Shown: piece by piece, positions 1 to 5,307 of the stretch | Numbering within the stretch: position 1 is the first letter of the stretch | Layout of the letters: each line of letters begins with the position of its first letter | Assembly (NCBI GenBank): GCA_022866195.1 | Contig: JALHUF010000200.1 | Coordinates: 1-5,506, forward strand | Reading direction: 5' to 3' | Origin: Terriglobia bacterium | Lineage (GTDB): Bacteria; Acidobacteriota; Terriglobia; UBA7540 | Length of the DNA stretch: 5,506 nucleotides | Position numbers and translations under genes: made by a program | Notes under the pieces: model-generated | Told to the model about the DNA's origin: nothing | Database searches by the model: none | What the model saw: only the letters and a program-made list of their open reading frames with translations

Positions 1-48
1 CTAACGCGGCGCGCTGCCTTTCCGGGCGGCAGTCCGAATGGGCGGGAG

Positions 49-75
49 CGGTGGGCCTGACTGCCAGGCCCGCCG
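49..75 (-). other. Hairpin just downstream of the pnp stop
   Basis: The arms 53-59 (GGGCCTG) and 65-71 (CAGGCCC) form a perfect 7 bp stem with a 5-base loop. Three more pairs (49-51 with 73-75) follow after one mismatch on the minus transcript. It lies 13 bases beyond the pnp stop. No T-run follows on the minus strand, so it is not a classic intrinsic terminator. It could be a 3'-end-stabilising or Rho-associated structure. The rest of 1-88 shows nothing else I can support. Confidence 0.35.
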
Positions 76-88
76 TTGCAACACGCGT

Positions 89-964
89 CTATTCCGTTGG
101 GTGCTGCTCGTGTTTGGCGTCGGTCTTCAGCCGCTGGTCGCGGAGCACGGCCTTGCGGCTGAGGCGAACCTTGTTGCCGTCAATCGAGATGACCTTCACC
201 AGCAGTTGGTCGCCTTCCTTGAGCTCGTCGCGGATGTCGCGGATGCGGTGCTCGGCCACCTCGCTGATATGGAGCAGGCCGTCGGTGCCGGGGAAGATTT
301 CGACGAAGGCGCCGAAGTCCGCCAGGCGCACGACCTTGCCCAGGTAGGTCTTGCCGATTTCCGCCTCGGCCATCAAATCCCGGATCATCTTCAGGGCCTT
401 ATTCGCCGCCGCTTCATCGACGGCCGCCACGCTAACCTTGCCGTCGTCCTCCACGTCAATCTTGGCGCCTGTTTGCTCGACGATCCCGCGGATGACCTTG
501 CCGCCGGGTCCGATCAGCTCGCCAATCTTCTGACGATTGATGTGCAGTGTATAGATGCGGGGGGCGTTGGCCGAAATACTGGTGCGCGCTTCGGGCAGCG
601 TTTCCAGCATCTTGTCCAGCACGTGCAGGCGCGCCGTTTTCGCCCGTTCCAGGGCTTCGGTCATAATCTGCGGCGTGACCCCGCCAATCTTGATGTCCAT
701 CTGCAAGGCGGTGATGCCGTCCTTAGTTCCCGCCACCTTGAAGTCCATATCGCCATAATGGTCTTCGGCGCCCGCGATGTCGGTGAGGATGGCGTACTTC
801 TCGCCTTCCTTCACCAGACCCATGGCAATTCCCGCCACCGGGGCCTTGATGGGCGCGCCGGCATCCATGAGCGCCAGGCACCCGCCGCACACCGGGGCCA
901 TGGAGGAAGACCCGTTCGACTCCAGGATGTCGGAGACAATGCGGACGGTGTAGGGGAAAATCTC
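89..964 (-). CDS. pnp: PNPase C-terminal part beyond the internal TAG (rest of core 2, KH, S1)
   Basis: This segment continues the pnp frame after the stop. It begins EIFPYTVR and carries the phosphate-binding SNGSSS, the EDHYGDMDF block with the two catalytic-type aspartates, the KH motif IGPGG and a complete S1 domain ending in RLSRKAVL, plus a short polar tail. It shows no internal decay: all motifs are intact and no other stops or frameshifts occur. The first ATG (901-899) encodes the Met that follows SSS, a position inside the folded core, and I see no Shine-Dalgarno before it (the preceding bases are pyrimidine-rich). Independent translation is therefore unlikely, and it would be made only by readthrough or if the TAG is an artefact. 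Confidence 0.55.
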   Translation of the reverse strand, partial: EIFPYTVRIVSDILESNGSSSMAPVCGGCLALMDAGAPIKAPVAGIAMGLVKEGEKYAILTDIAGAEDHYGDMDFKVAGTKDGITALQMDIKIGGVTPQIMTEALERAKTARLHVLDKMLETLPEARTSISANAPRIYTLHINRQKIGELIGPGGKVIRGIVEQTGAKIDVEDDGKVSVAAVDEAAANKALKMIRDLMAEAEIGKTYLGKVVRLADFGAFVEIFPGTDGLLHISEVAEHRIRDIRDELKEGDQLLVKVISIDGNKVRLSRKAVLRDQRLKTDAKHEQHPTE

Positions 965-967
965 CTA
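965..967 (-). other. In-frame TAG (amber) codon inside pnp
   Basis: On the minus strand the codons read CCC GCG TAG GAG ATT TTC CCC TAC, that is P A stop E I F P Y. Homologues commonly have an acidic residue here (E. coli has VMPDMDKFPYTVR around this point). Replacing A with C at plus position 967 would turn TAG into GAG and give PAEEIFPY. The base after the codon is G, and no selenocysteine or frameshift signal is evident. Confidence 0.9.
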
Positions 968-2209
968 CGCGGGAACGATGGAGAGGAGAGCGCGCTCGGC
1001 CAGCGCCCCGTGCCCGATTTCGCGCCGTCCCGGGCCGCGCAGGAACTTCACCTCGCCCACGCTGAAGGGCGGGAAGTTGTAGTGCAGCATGAAGCGCTTG
1101 AACGCTTCCCCCTCGAGCACGTCCAGGCGCTGCTGGTCTTCGCCCGTGCCGAGCGTGACTGTAACCAGCGCCTGAGTTTCGCCGCGCGTGAACAGGGCGG
1201 AGCCGTGGGTGCGCGGCAGCATGCCCACTTCGCACGTGATTTCTCGCACTTGGTCAAAAGCTCGCCGGTCCTGACGCCGATGTTCGACGAGGATGTCGTC
1301 GCGGAAGAGCCTTTCCTCCACGGCGTCGAAGTACTGGGCCACCTGGCGGCGCTTCGCTTCGTCCTCCTCCGGATAGCTCTCCACCAACTCTTCCCGCAGG
1401 GCGGCAATCTTGCGATGGCTGGTCTGCTTCACGTGCTTCGAGGTGTCCATGGCCTCGCGGAGCGGTTCCGAGACGCGTTGGCGAATCTCCTGATAGAGCG
1501 CCTGGTCACGAGCCGGAGGCGTGAACTCCCGCTTCTGAATGCCCAGCTTGGCAAACAGTTCTTTCTGCGCGGCAACAATCTTGCGAATTTGTTCGTGCCC
1601 GTACTGGAGGGCGTCGCTGAGGGTCGCCTCGGAGACCTCCCGGGCCGACGCCTCCACCATGACAATGGCGTCTTCGCTCCCCGCCACCACCAGATTCAGC
1701 AGGCCGGCTTTGACCTCCGCGTAGGTGGGGTTGGTAATCAGCCGTCCGTCCACCAATCCCACGCGGACAGCGCCTACGGGCGTATGGAACGGGATGTCGG
1801 AGAGGTATAGGGCCGCCGCTCCGGCCACCACCCCGATCACGTCGGGGTTGTTATCCGAGTCCGCCGAAAGCACCATGGCGATCACCTGCGTTTCCTCATA
1901 GAAGCCTTCGGGGAACAGGGGCCGGGTGGGCCGGTCAATCAATCGGCTGGTGAGGATTTCCTTCTCCGTCGGACGCCCCTCACGCTTGAAAAAGCCGCCG
2001 GGGATCTTTCCGGCGGCGTAGTTGTACTCGCGGTAGTCCACTGTTAAAGGGAGAAAGTCCGTCGCTTCGCGGGGCCCCGTGGAACAAGCCGTGGCCAGAA
2101 CCACCGTGTCGCCGTAGCGGACGTAGGCCGAGCCGTTGGCCTGCTTGGCAAGCTTGCCACACTCGATGGTCAGGGTACTGGCACCTAAGGGAATGCTGAT
2201 CTGCTGCAA
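965..2209 (-). CDS. pnp: PNPase N-terminal fragment, 414 residues up to the internal TAG
   Basis: This is what ordinary translation of pnp would make. It contains the whole first RNase PH core, the helical linker and the first part of the second core, including THGSALFTRGETQAL at 334-348 and the RRE motif at 395-397. It lacks the SNGSSS phosphate-binding loop, the catalytic aspartates and both RNA-binding domains, so by family knowledge it should not be active. The start is TTG at 2209-2207, because a GGAGG lies seven bases upstream and the first residues (QQISIPLGASTLTIECGKLA) align with the usual PNPase N-terminus. The nearby ATG at 2223-2221 is out of frame. One further oddity is Arg315 in RQDRR (312-316), where the family normally has RxDGR. 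Confidence 0.7.
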   Translation of the reverse strand: MQQISIPLGASTLTIECGKLAKQANGSAYVRYGDTVVLATACSTGPREATDFLPLTVDYREYNYAAGKIPGGFFKREGRPTEKEILTSRLIDRPTRPLFPEGFYEETQVIAMVLSADSDNNPDVIGVVAGAAALYLSDIPFHTPVGAVRVGLVDGRLITNPTYAEVKAGLLNLVVAGSEDAIVMVEASAREVSEATLSDALQYGHEQIRKIVAAQKELFAKLGIQKREFTPPARDQALYQEIRQRVSEPLREAMDTSKHVKQTSHRKIAALREELVESYPEEDEAKRRQVAQYFDAVEERLFRDDILVEHRRQDRRAFDQVREITCEVGMLPRTHGSALFTRGETQALVTVTLGTGEDQQRLDVLEGEAFKRFMLHYNFPPFSVGEVKFLRGPGRREIGHGALAERALLSIVPA

Positions 2210-2216
2210 GGTAGTT

Positions 2217-2221
2217 CCTCC
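2217..2221 (-). promoter_or_regulatory. Shine-Dalgarno GGAGG that sets the TTG start of pnp
   Basis: GGAGG sits seven bases upstream of the TTG at 2209-2207. This is near-optimal spacing, and no ATG or GTG in frame nearby has comparable support. A strong ribosome-binding site paired with a weak start codon suggests tuned translation, as expected for a gene that is often autoregulated. Confidence 0.8.
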
Positions 2222-2263
2222 ATTCAGCGGGCGGCAGGCGCGCTTACGCAGCGGCCATGTCCG

Positions 2264-2305
2264 CTTGCCGGCGCTCGCGTTGCGCCGGAGCGCCGCAGCC
2301 GCAAG
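2264..2305 (-). promoter_or_regulatory. Strong hairpin in the pnp leader
   Basis: Positions 2269-2276 (CGGCGCTC) and 2288-2295 (GAGCGCCG) are perfect 8 bp inverted repeats around an 11-base loop. The stem extends by five more pairs (2264-2268 with 2301-2305) across a 5-base bulge. It lies about 55-95 bases upstream of the pnp start codon and would be in the 5' leader of any pnp mRNA. In E. coli a pnp leader stem is cut by RNase III and mediates autoregulation. A similar role here is only an analogy. I could not identify a convincing promoter between this hairpin and the rpsO terminator. Confidence 0.45.
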
Positions 2306-2412
2306 GGCGCGGCGGATAATTCCGTCATTGGGAATGGAAGGGGAAGTTGCGGTTCGGGTGAGAAATCGGCCGCGTGCAGAAGCCCTGGCTGGGCCGGAAT
2401 TGCACGCCCACG

Positions 2413-2448
2413 AAAAAACGACCCCCGTGAGACGCGCAAAGGGTCGCT
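2413..2448 (-). terminator. Intrinsic terminator downstream of rpsO
   Basis: On the minus strand AGCGACCC (2448-2441) pairs with GGGTCGTT (2424-2417), giving eight pairs with one G-T wobble and a loop of about 16 bases. The 3' arm runs straight into a run of six T (2418-2413). It begins 55 bases after the rpsO stop and about 200 bases before pnp. It should end most rpsO transcripts, leaving pnp to readthrough or its own promoter, as in E. coli, where a terminator also separates the two genes. Confidence 0.75.
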
Positions 2449-2503
2449 CAAACGTCCTGGATTGTCAGAGCCAAGATCTCCAGACTGCTGAGTCACAACC
2501 GGG

Positions 2504-2773
2504 CTACTTGCGGATGCCCAACTTCTCGATGACCTGACGGTAACGTTCCGGATCTCGTCCTTTCAGATACTCAAGCAAACGTCGCCGTTTCCCTACCATG
2601 ATGAGCAGGCCCCGTCGGGAGGCATGGTCTTTGCGGTGCAGCCGAAAGTGCTCATTGAGGGAGGAAATGCGCTCGCTCAAGAGGGCAATTTGTACTTGAG
2701 ACGAGCCGGTGTCCTTGGGATTGACCTTGAAACGCTCAATCAAGATCCCCTTCGTCTCTGGCGTTAATGGCAT
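2504..2773 (-). CDS. rpsO: 30S ribosomal protein S15
   Basis: S15 is an early-binding protein of the small subunit that contacts 16S rRNA in the platform and contributes to an intersubunit bridge. The protein has 89 residues, the standard length. It carries [12 protein letters not shown] at 21-32 and the family hallmark HxxxHxKDxxSRRG (His42, His46, Lys48, Asp49, Ser52-Gly55), followed by [10 protein letters not shown] at 61-70. The ATG start has an AGGAG (2782-2786) eight bases upstream. The stop is TAG. The gene has its own promoter (2822-2850) and is followed by an intrinsic terminator and then pnp, the widespread rpsO-pnp arrangement. Nothing is missing or unusual in the protein. Confidence 0.98.
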   Translation of the reverse strand: MPLTPETKGILIERFKVNPKDTGSSQVQIALLSERISSLNEHFRLHRKDHASRRGLLIMVGKRRRLLEYLKGRDPERYRQVIEKLGIRK

Positions 2774-2821
2774 CCGCCAATCTCCTCGCTTCTCACAACT
2801 TTTCCCTTTTTATCCATCTCC

Positions 2822-2850
2822 AGAATAACACGTTCCGCGGCGTTTGACAA
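2822..2850 (-). promoter_or_regulatory. rpsO promoter, sigma70-like
   Basis: On the minus strand the -35 box TTGTCA (2850-2845, five of six to TTGACA) and the -10 box TATTCT (2827-2822, four of six) are separated by exactly 17 bp. Transcription would start near 2815, giving a leader of about 40 bases that carries the AGGAG site. The -35 element lies in the near-palindrome TTTGACAAA (2843-2851). Confidence 0.7.
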
Positions 2851-2873
2851 AACCTAAATCGGCAGGTAATCGA

Positions 2874-2977
2874 GGCCGGCTCGACCCGCGAAGCGCCGGC
2901 CCCCCAGCGGAGAACGCTCGGGTGGCGCCTCCGAGGCTCCTGGCGGCAGGTCAGTCCGGTGCGAGGGGCACGCCACC
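2874..2977. repeat. Block of inverted repeats in the rpsO / 3072 intergenic region
   Basis: Two inverted repeats lie side by side. GGCCGGC (2874-2880) matches GCCGGCC (2895-2901) across 14 bases. GGTGGCG (2921-2927) matches CGCCACC (2971-2977). Inside the second, CCTC (2928-2931) can pair with GAGG (2963-2966), and CCTG (2939-2942) with CAGG (2947-2950) around a GCGG loop, which gives a branched or stacked hairpin. The block lies upstream of the rpsO promoter, and the best plus-strand promoter is further right, so it is unclear whether it is transcribed. It matches no riboswitch I know. Confidence 0.35.
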
Positions 2978-2999
2978 ATTATGAAGTCGTTCATCACTT

Positions 3000-3043
3000 G
3001 TTGGATAACGTTGAATGCCATCAACTTTCCGTGTTGAATAACC
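3000..3043 (+). promoter_or_regulatory. Repeated GTTGRAT motifs, possible operator
   Basis: GTTGGATAAC (3000-3009) and GTTGAATAAC (3033-3042) differ at one of ten positions and are 33 bp apart, about three helical turns. A third GTTGAAT begins at 3010 and is part of an inverted repeat, GTTGA (3010-3014) and TCAAC (3021-3025). The right-hand copy overlaps the predicted -35 box of the next gene. This could be a regulator-binding site, but no regulator is known. Confidence 0.3.
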
Positions 3044-3062
3044 GACATGAATATCCTATAGT
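3034..3062 (+). promoter_or_regulatory. Promoter for the 3072 gene, placed for a leaderless or near-leaderless mRNA
   Basis: TTGAAT (3034-3039, four of six) and TATAGT (3057-3062, five of six) are separated by 17 bp. Transcription would begin at about 3069-3072, at or just before the ATG. The bases before the ATG contain no good Shine-Dalgarno, which agrees with a leaderless message. Confidence 0.5.
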
Positions 3063-3071
3063 AGCGAAGCG

Positions 3072-3803
3072 ATGAAGTGGGCCCTCGGGGTTTTGCTGCT
3101 CTTCTTAATCGGCGTCCTGCTCCGGTGGATCCTGCGTCCGGGCCGGCCAGCGCTGGTGCGTCCGGGAGGACTTGTACCGCTGGGGGCGGAGCGTGAGGCC
3201 ATCTTCCAACCGACCGCCCAGGAAATAGAGACTCAGGCGGCGATCCTCGGCATTTCCCTCAACGACGCGTTCGGGGAGCGCGACGCCGGTCAGCCCGAAA
3301 TGGCCTGGCGCATGGTACGCTTGGCGGTCTCCGAGTGGGACCGCCTGGCAGAGATCCTTGCGCTCCTGTGCAGCGCGATGGGCCGACACCTGCCTGGGGC
3401 CCGCGCGGTGTTTCCCGTCCGCAGCGTGGCCGCGCACAATTTCAAATCACGCGTAATGGTTGATTATGTGCGCACGCACGAGCTCTTGGACCAGTTGGTC
3501 TTCCGCCCGAAATTGCGGTTTCAGCTCCACCTCCGCATGCTGCGGCGGGCAGCCGAGATGCTGAGCGCGGAGTTCCGGCGGGCCTACCGCTATGCCGATC
3601 GGACCGGGGACCGGCCCCCGGAACTCTGGGACCGCCTGGACTTCTACTTTCACGACTTTGACCTCGTCAGCAAAGAAACCCTCCTGGCTTTCCGGGCTCT
3701 CTTTCTCTGCCTGCCCCATTCAAACCTCGCGCCGCTGGCCACGGACCTCACGGCCATCATGCGCCACGGCGTACGTTCCACTACCCTCTCCGCCGACCGA
3801 TAA
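3072..3803 (+). CDS. Membrane-anchored protein of unknown function
   Basis: I do not recognise this 243-residue protein. Residues about 4-21 are a hydrophobic segment (ALGVLLLFLIGVLLRWIL) followed by Arg18, Arg22, Arg25 and Arg30. This suggests a single N-terminal anchor with the rest in the cytoplasm; there is no signal-peptidase site. A Gly/Pro-rich linker (23-40) leads into an all-helical-looking domain rich in Leu, Arg and aromatic residues, with WRMVRLAVSEWDRLAEIL at 79-96, LRFQLHLRMLRRAAEMLSAE at 148-167 and WDRLDFYFHDFDLV at 186-199. No cysteine pairs, nucleotide-binding motif or catalytic signature are evident. The ATG at 3072 is preferred because it places the anchor at the N-terminus, although no strong ribosome-binding site precedes it. 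The stop is TAA. It is a single gene, divergent from rpsO and convergent with the phosphofructokinase gene, so context does not suggest a role. Confidence 0.8.
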   Translation: MKWALGVLLLFLIGVLLRWILRPGRPALVRPGGLVPLGAEREAIFQPTAQEIETQAAILGISLNDAFGERDAGQPEMAWRMVRLAVSEWDRLAEILALLCSAMGRHLPGARAVFPVRSVAAHNFKSRVMVDYVRTHELLDQLVFRPKLRFQLHLRMLRRAAEMLSAEFRRAYRYADRTGDRPPELWDRLDFYFHDFDLVSKETLLAFRALFLCLPHSNLAPLATDLTAIMRHGVRSTTLSADR

Positions 3804-3857
3804 GGCTTCCCGATCCACTCCGCTGCGCGCCTCCAGCCAGTGACACAGACGCCTCTT

Positions 3858-3885
3858 GCCGGATGCCCGCCACGCATCTCCCGGC
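3858..3885 (+). other. Weak hairpin after the 3072 gene
   Basis: GCCG (3858-3861) plus GATGC (3862-3866) pair with GCATC (3874-3878) and CGGC (3882-3885), with a 3-base bulge and a 7-base loop, starting 54 bases past the stop. No T-run follows, so as a terminator for the plus-strand gene it is doubtful. Confidence 0.25.
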
Positions 3886-3922
3886 GTTCCTTGCGGCACC
3901 AGCCAGCGACCCGGCGCGCGGC

Positions 3923-3960
3923 AAAAAAGGAAAAGGCCCGGCAACACCAGTTGCCGAGCC
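3923..3960 (-). terminator. Intrinsic terminator of the phosphofructokinase gene
   Basis: On the minus strand GGCTCGGCAAC (3960-3950) and GTTGCCGGGCC (3945-3935) form an 11 bp stem with one G-T wobble and a TGGT loop. It is followed at once by TTTTCCTTTTTT (3934-3923). This is a textbook intrinsic terminator, 67 bases after the gene's TAA. On the plus strand the stem has no T-run after it, so it acts in one direction. The rest of the 3804-4027 gap holds only the weak hairpin at 3858 and a 10 bp palindrome, CGAGCGCTCG, at 3990-3999. Confidence 0.9.
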
Positions 3961-4027
3961 CGTCCTGTACAGCGAGCGAAGCCAGACTGCGAGCGCTCGA
4001 TCTGCGTTCCTGTCCGGGTAGGCGCTT

Positions 4028-5074
4028 TTAGCCGCAAAAGATCTCGGCCGTTCGGACCAGTTCCGTGTCCACGTATTTGAGTTTCTTCAGCGCCTTGGAG
4101 ATGGGCATGTCCGTGATCTTGCCACCGTGCAGGCAGACCATGGAGCCGAATTTGCCTTGTTCGATCAGATCGACGGCCCTGACCCAGTAGCGGATACCGA
4201 GCACGCGATCATAGGCGGTGGGCGAACCACCCCTCTGGATGTGGCCCAGCACGGTGGAGCGCGTCTCGAATCCCGCGCGGTCCTCGATCTCCTCGGCAAG
4301 GATTTCCCCGATGCCGCCGAGGCGCACGTGGCCAAACTGGTCGAGCTTCTGGTCCTTCGTCGCCTCCTGGTAGCCGCCCGCAAGCTTGAACCCTTCCGCC
4401 ACCACCACGATGGAAAACTGGGGACCACGGGCGTGTCGCTTCTTGAGGGTGTCACAGATTTCGTCAATGGTCTTGGGCTCTTCGGGAATCAGGATGCAGT
4501 CCGCGCCCCCCGCCAGACCCGCCATGGTGGCGATCCACCCCGTGTGGCGGCCCATGACCTCCACCACGATCACGCGCTGGTGCGACTCCGCCGTGGTGTG
4601 GAGCCGGTCGATGGCCTCGGTGACGATCGAGACGGCGGTGTCAAACCCGAAAGTCTGATCGGTCCCCTCGACGTCGTTATCAATGGTCTTCGGCACGCCG
4701 ACTACGTTGACGCCCTCGGTGACCAGGTACTTGGCAACACCGAGCGTGTCCTCGCCCCCCACGGCGATGAGATAGTCGATCTTCATCTTCTTGAGGTTGG
4801 CCAGGACTTTTTTCTTGTCCTCTTCCTGCTTCAGCGGATTGGTGCGCGACGTCCCCAGGATGGTGCCTCCTCGCGGGAGGATCCCCCGGATGGAAGCCAG
4901 CGTCAGCGGCTCGCCCACGCCGTTTACCAGACCCCACCACCCATTCTTGATGCCCAGGACTTTGTAACCCAACGCGTCCGCGCGGCGTACCACGGCGCGG
5001 ATGACGGCGTTCAGCCCCGGACAGTCGCCGCCTCCCGTAAGAATGCCGATAGTGCCTTTAGACTCTTTCGTCAT
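4028..5074 (-). CDS. pfp: Group III phosphofructokinase, predicted pyrophosphate-dependent
   Basis: The enzyme phosphorylates fructose 6-phosphate to fructose 1,6-bisphosphate in the cytoplasm. Its 348 residues match the mixed-substrate group III PFK length. Visible motifs: GILTGGGDCPGLNA at 10-23 (phosphoryl donor loop), GGEDTLGVA at 106-114, PKTIDND at 128-134 with Asp132 as the expected catalytic base, MGRHTGW at 174-180 (substrate binding), PEEP at 197-200, AEGF at 226-229 and LGHIQRGGSPTAYDR at 276-290. Asp109 and Lys129 correspond to E. coli positions 104 and 124. Asp/Lys is the pairing of PPi-dependent enzymes, whereas ATP enzymes have Gly at the first position. The predicted reaction is therefore the reversible PPi-dependent one (EC 2.7.1.90), though many databases would name it 6-phosphofructokinase (pfkA). 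AAAGGAG (5087-5093) lies 12 bases before the ATG, a slightly long gap. The gene is monocistronic, with its own promoter and terminator. Confidence 0.95.
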   Translation of the reverse strand: MTKESKGTIGILTGGGDCPGLNAVIRAVVRRADALGYKVLGIKNGWWGLVNGVGEPLTLASIRGILPRGGTILGTSRTNPLKQEEDKKKVLANLKKMKIDYLIAVGGEDTLGVAKYLVTEGVNVVGVPKTIDNDVEGTDQTFGFDTAVSIVTEAIDRLHTTAESHQRVIVVEVMGRHTGWIATMAGLAGGADCILIPEEPKTIDEICDTLKKRHARGPQFSIVVVAEGFKLAGGYQEATKDQKLDQFGHVRLGGIGEILAEEIEDRAGFETRSTVLGHIQRGGSPTAYDRVLGIRYWVRAVDLIEQGKFGSMVCLHGGKITDMPISKALKKLKYVDTELVRTAEIFCG

Positions 5075-5117
5075 AGTGACTTGTCTCTCCTTTGCATTGG
5101 AACTGAACCGAATGCTA

Positions 5118-5150
5118 GTTTTCTGGCACCGGCGCCGTAGCGCCGAAAAC
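5118..5150 (-). promoter_or_regulatory. UACG-capped hairpin in the pfp leader
   Basis: On the minus strand CGGCGC (5145-5140), loop TACG (5139-5136) and GCGCCG (5135-5130) form a perfect 6 bp stem. It is closed C-G over UACG, a member of the unusually stable cUNCGg tetraloop class. An outer GTTTT (5150-5146) can pair with AAAAC (5122-5118) across a 7-base bulge. The plus-strand loop would be CGTA, so the structure favours minus-strand RNA. It falls in the predicted 5' leader, ending 43 bases before the ATG. Confidence 0.5.
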
Positions 5151-5186
5151 CCTCGAGCAGAAGCAAGAAAGCCGCCGTAAAAAGAG

Positions 5187-5216
5187 AATCTAGCAGGAGT
5201 GCTACCTAGAGGTCAA
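5187..5216 (-). promoter_or_regulatory. Promoter of the phosphofructokinase gene
   Basis: TTGACC (5216-5211, five of six) and TAGATT (5192-5187, four of six) are separated by 18 bp on the minus strand. The start would be near 5180, giving a leader of about 105 bases that contains the UACG hairpin and the AAAGGAG site. Confidence 0.6.
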
Positions 5217-5278
5217 ACGGTTCTCAAGAGGTCAGGGTTAGGGGCCAGGCGCTGGGGCCGGCCGGAGCACGTTTGGCA

Positions 5279-5307
5279 TTGACAGGAAGCACCGGGATGC
5301 CAATAAT
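5279..5307 (+). promoter_or_regulatory. Strong promoter for the 5390 gene
   Basis: A perfect -35 box TTGACA (5279-5284), a 17 bp spacer and AATAAT (5302-5307, five of six) make this the best sigma70-like promoter in the window. Transcription would start near 5314, leaving a leader of about 75 bases. That leader contains a spaced inverted repeat, GCCGGT (5326-5331) and ACCGGC (5359-5364). The other contents of the 5075-5389 gap are the opposing pfp promoter and leader hairpin. Confidence 0.75.

Larger units (their letters stand above)
89..2209 (-). pseudogene. pnp: Polynucleotide phosphorylase gene interrupted by an in-frame TAG
   Basis: PNPase is a trimeric 3'-to-5' exoribonuclease that uses phosphate to release nucleoside diphosphates during mRNA decay. 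Read through codon 415, the gene encodes 706 residues, close to the family's usual 700-711. In order: first RNase PH core (about 1-140, with FFKRE at 73-77), helical linker, second RNase PH core (about 310-540, with RRE at 395-397, phosphate-binding SNGSSS at 431-436, catalytic-type Asp483 and Asp489), KH domain with IGPGG at 566-570, and S1 domain at about 619-687. Codon 415 is TAG (965-967). The codons on both sides continue in one frame with family-typical sequence (SIVPA, stop, EIFPYTVR), so this is a single nonsense codon. The natural stop is also TAG (89-91). The gene lies downstream of rpsO, the usual arrangement. Identity is certain. Whether the stop is biological or a sequence error cannot be told from here. 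Confidence 0.93.

Noticed and set aside
899..901. Internal ATG as a restart site after the pnp stop
   Set aside because: The Met is a conserved core residue after SNGSSS, no Shine-Dalgarno precedes it, and starting there would drop the phosphate-binding loop.
723..1235. 170-codon minus-strand frame overlapping the pnp stop site
   Set aside because: It is a shifted-frame shadow, rich in Arg/Gly/Ala. The true pnp frame continues on both sides of the TAG, so no frameshift is needed.
38..1810. 590-codon open frame on the plus strand opposite pnp
   Set aside because: It is antisense to a clearly recognisable PNPase. Long opposite-strand frames are common in GC-rich genes, and the translation has no family character.
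2844..2870. Plus-strand promoter TTGACA (2844-2849) with GGTAAT (2865-2870)
   Set aside because: The perfect -35 arises from the near-palindrome shared with the rpsO -35. The spacer is only 15 bp, the -10 is weak, and a better-placed promoter exists at 3034-3062.
2854..3048. 64-codon minus-strand frame between rpsO and the 3072 gene, with a weak AGGA before its ATG
   Set aside because: Its composition changes sharply midway, the second half is a Pro/Arg/Gly-rich stretch over the inverted repeats, and it ends inside the rpsO promoter area. It looks like chance, though transcript data could change this.
3935..3960. The strong stem as a bidirectional terminator also serving the plus-strand gene
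   Set aside because: On the plus strand the stem is followed by CGTCCTGTAC with no T-run, so only minus-strand termination is supported.
4127..5140. 337-codon plus-strand frame opposite the phosphofructokinase gene
   Set aside because: It is antisense to a gene with every PFK motif intact and has no own ribosome-binding site or recognisable domain.
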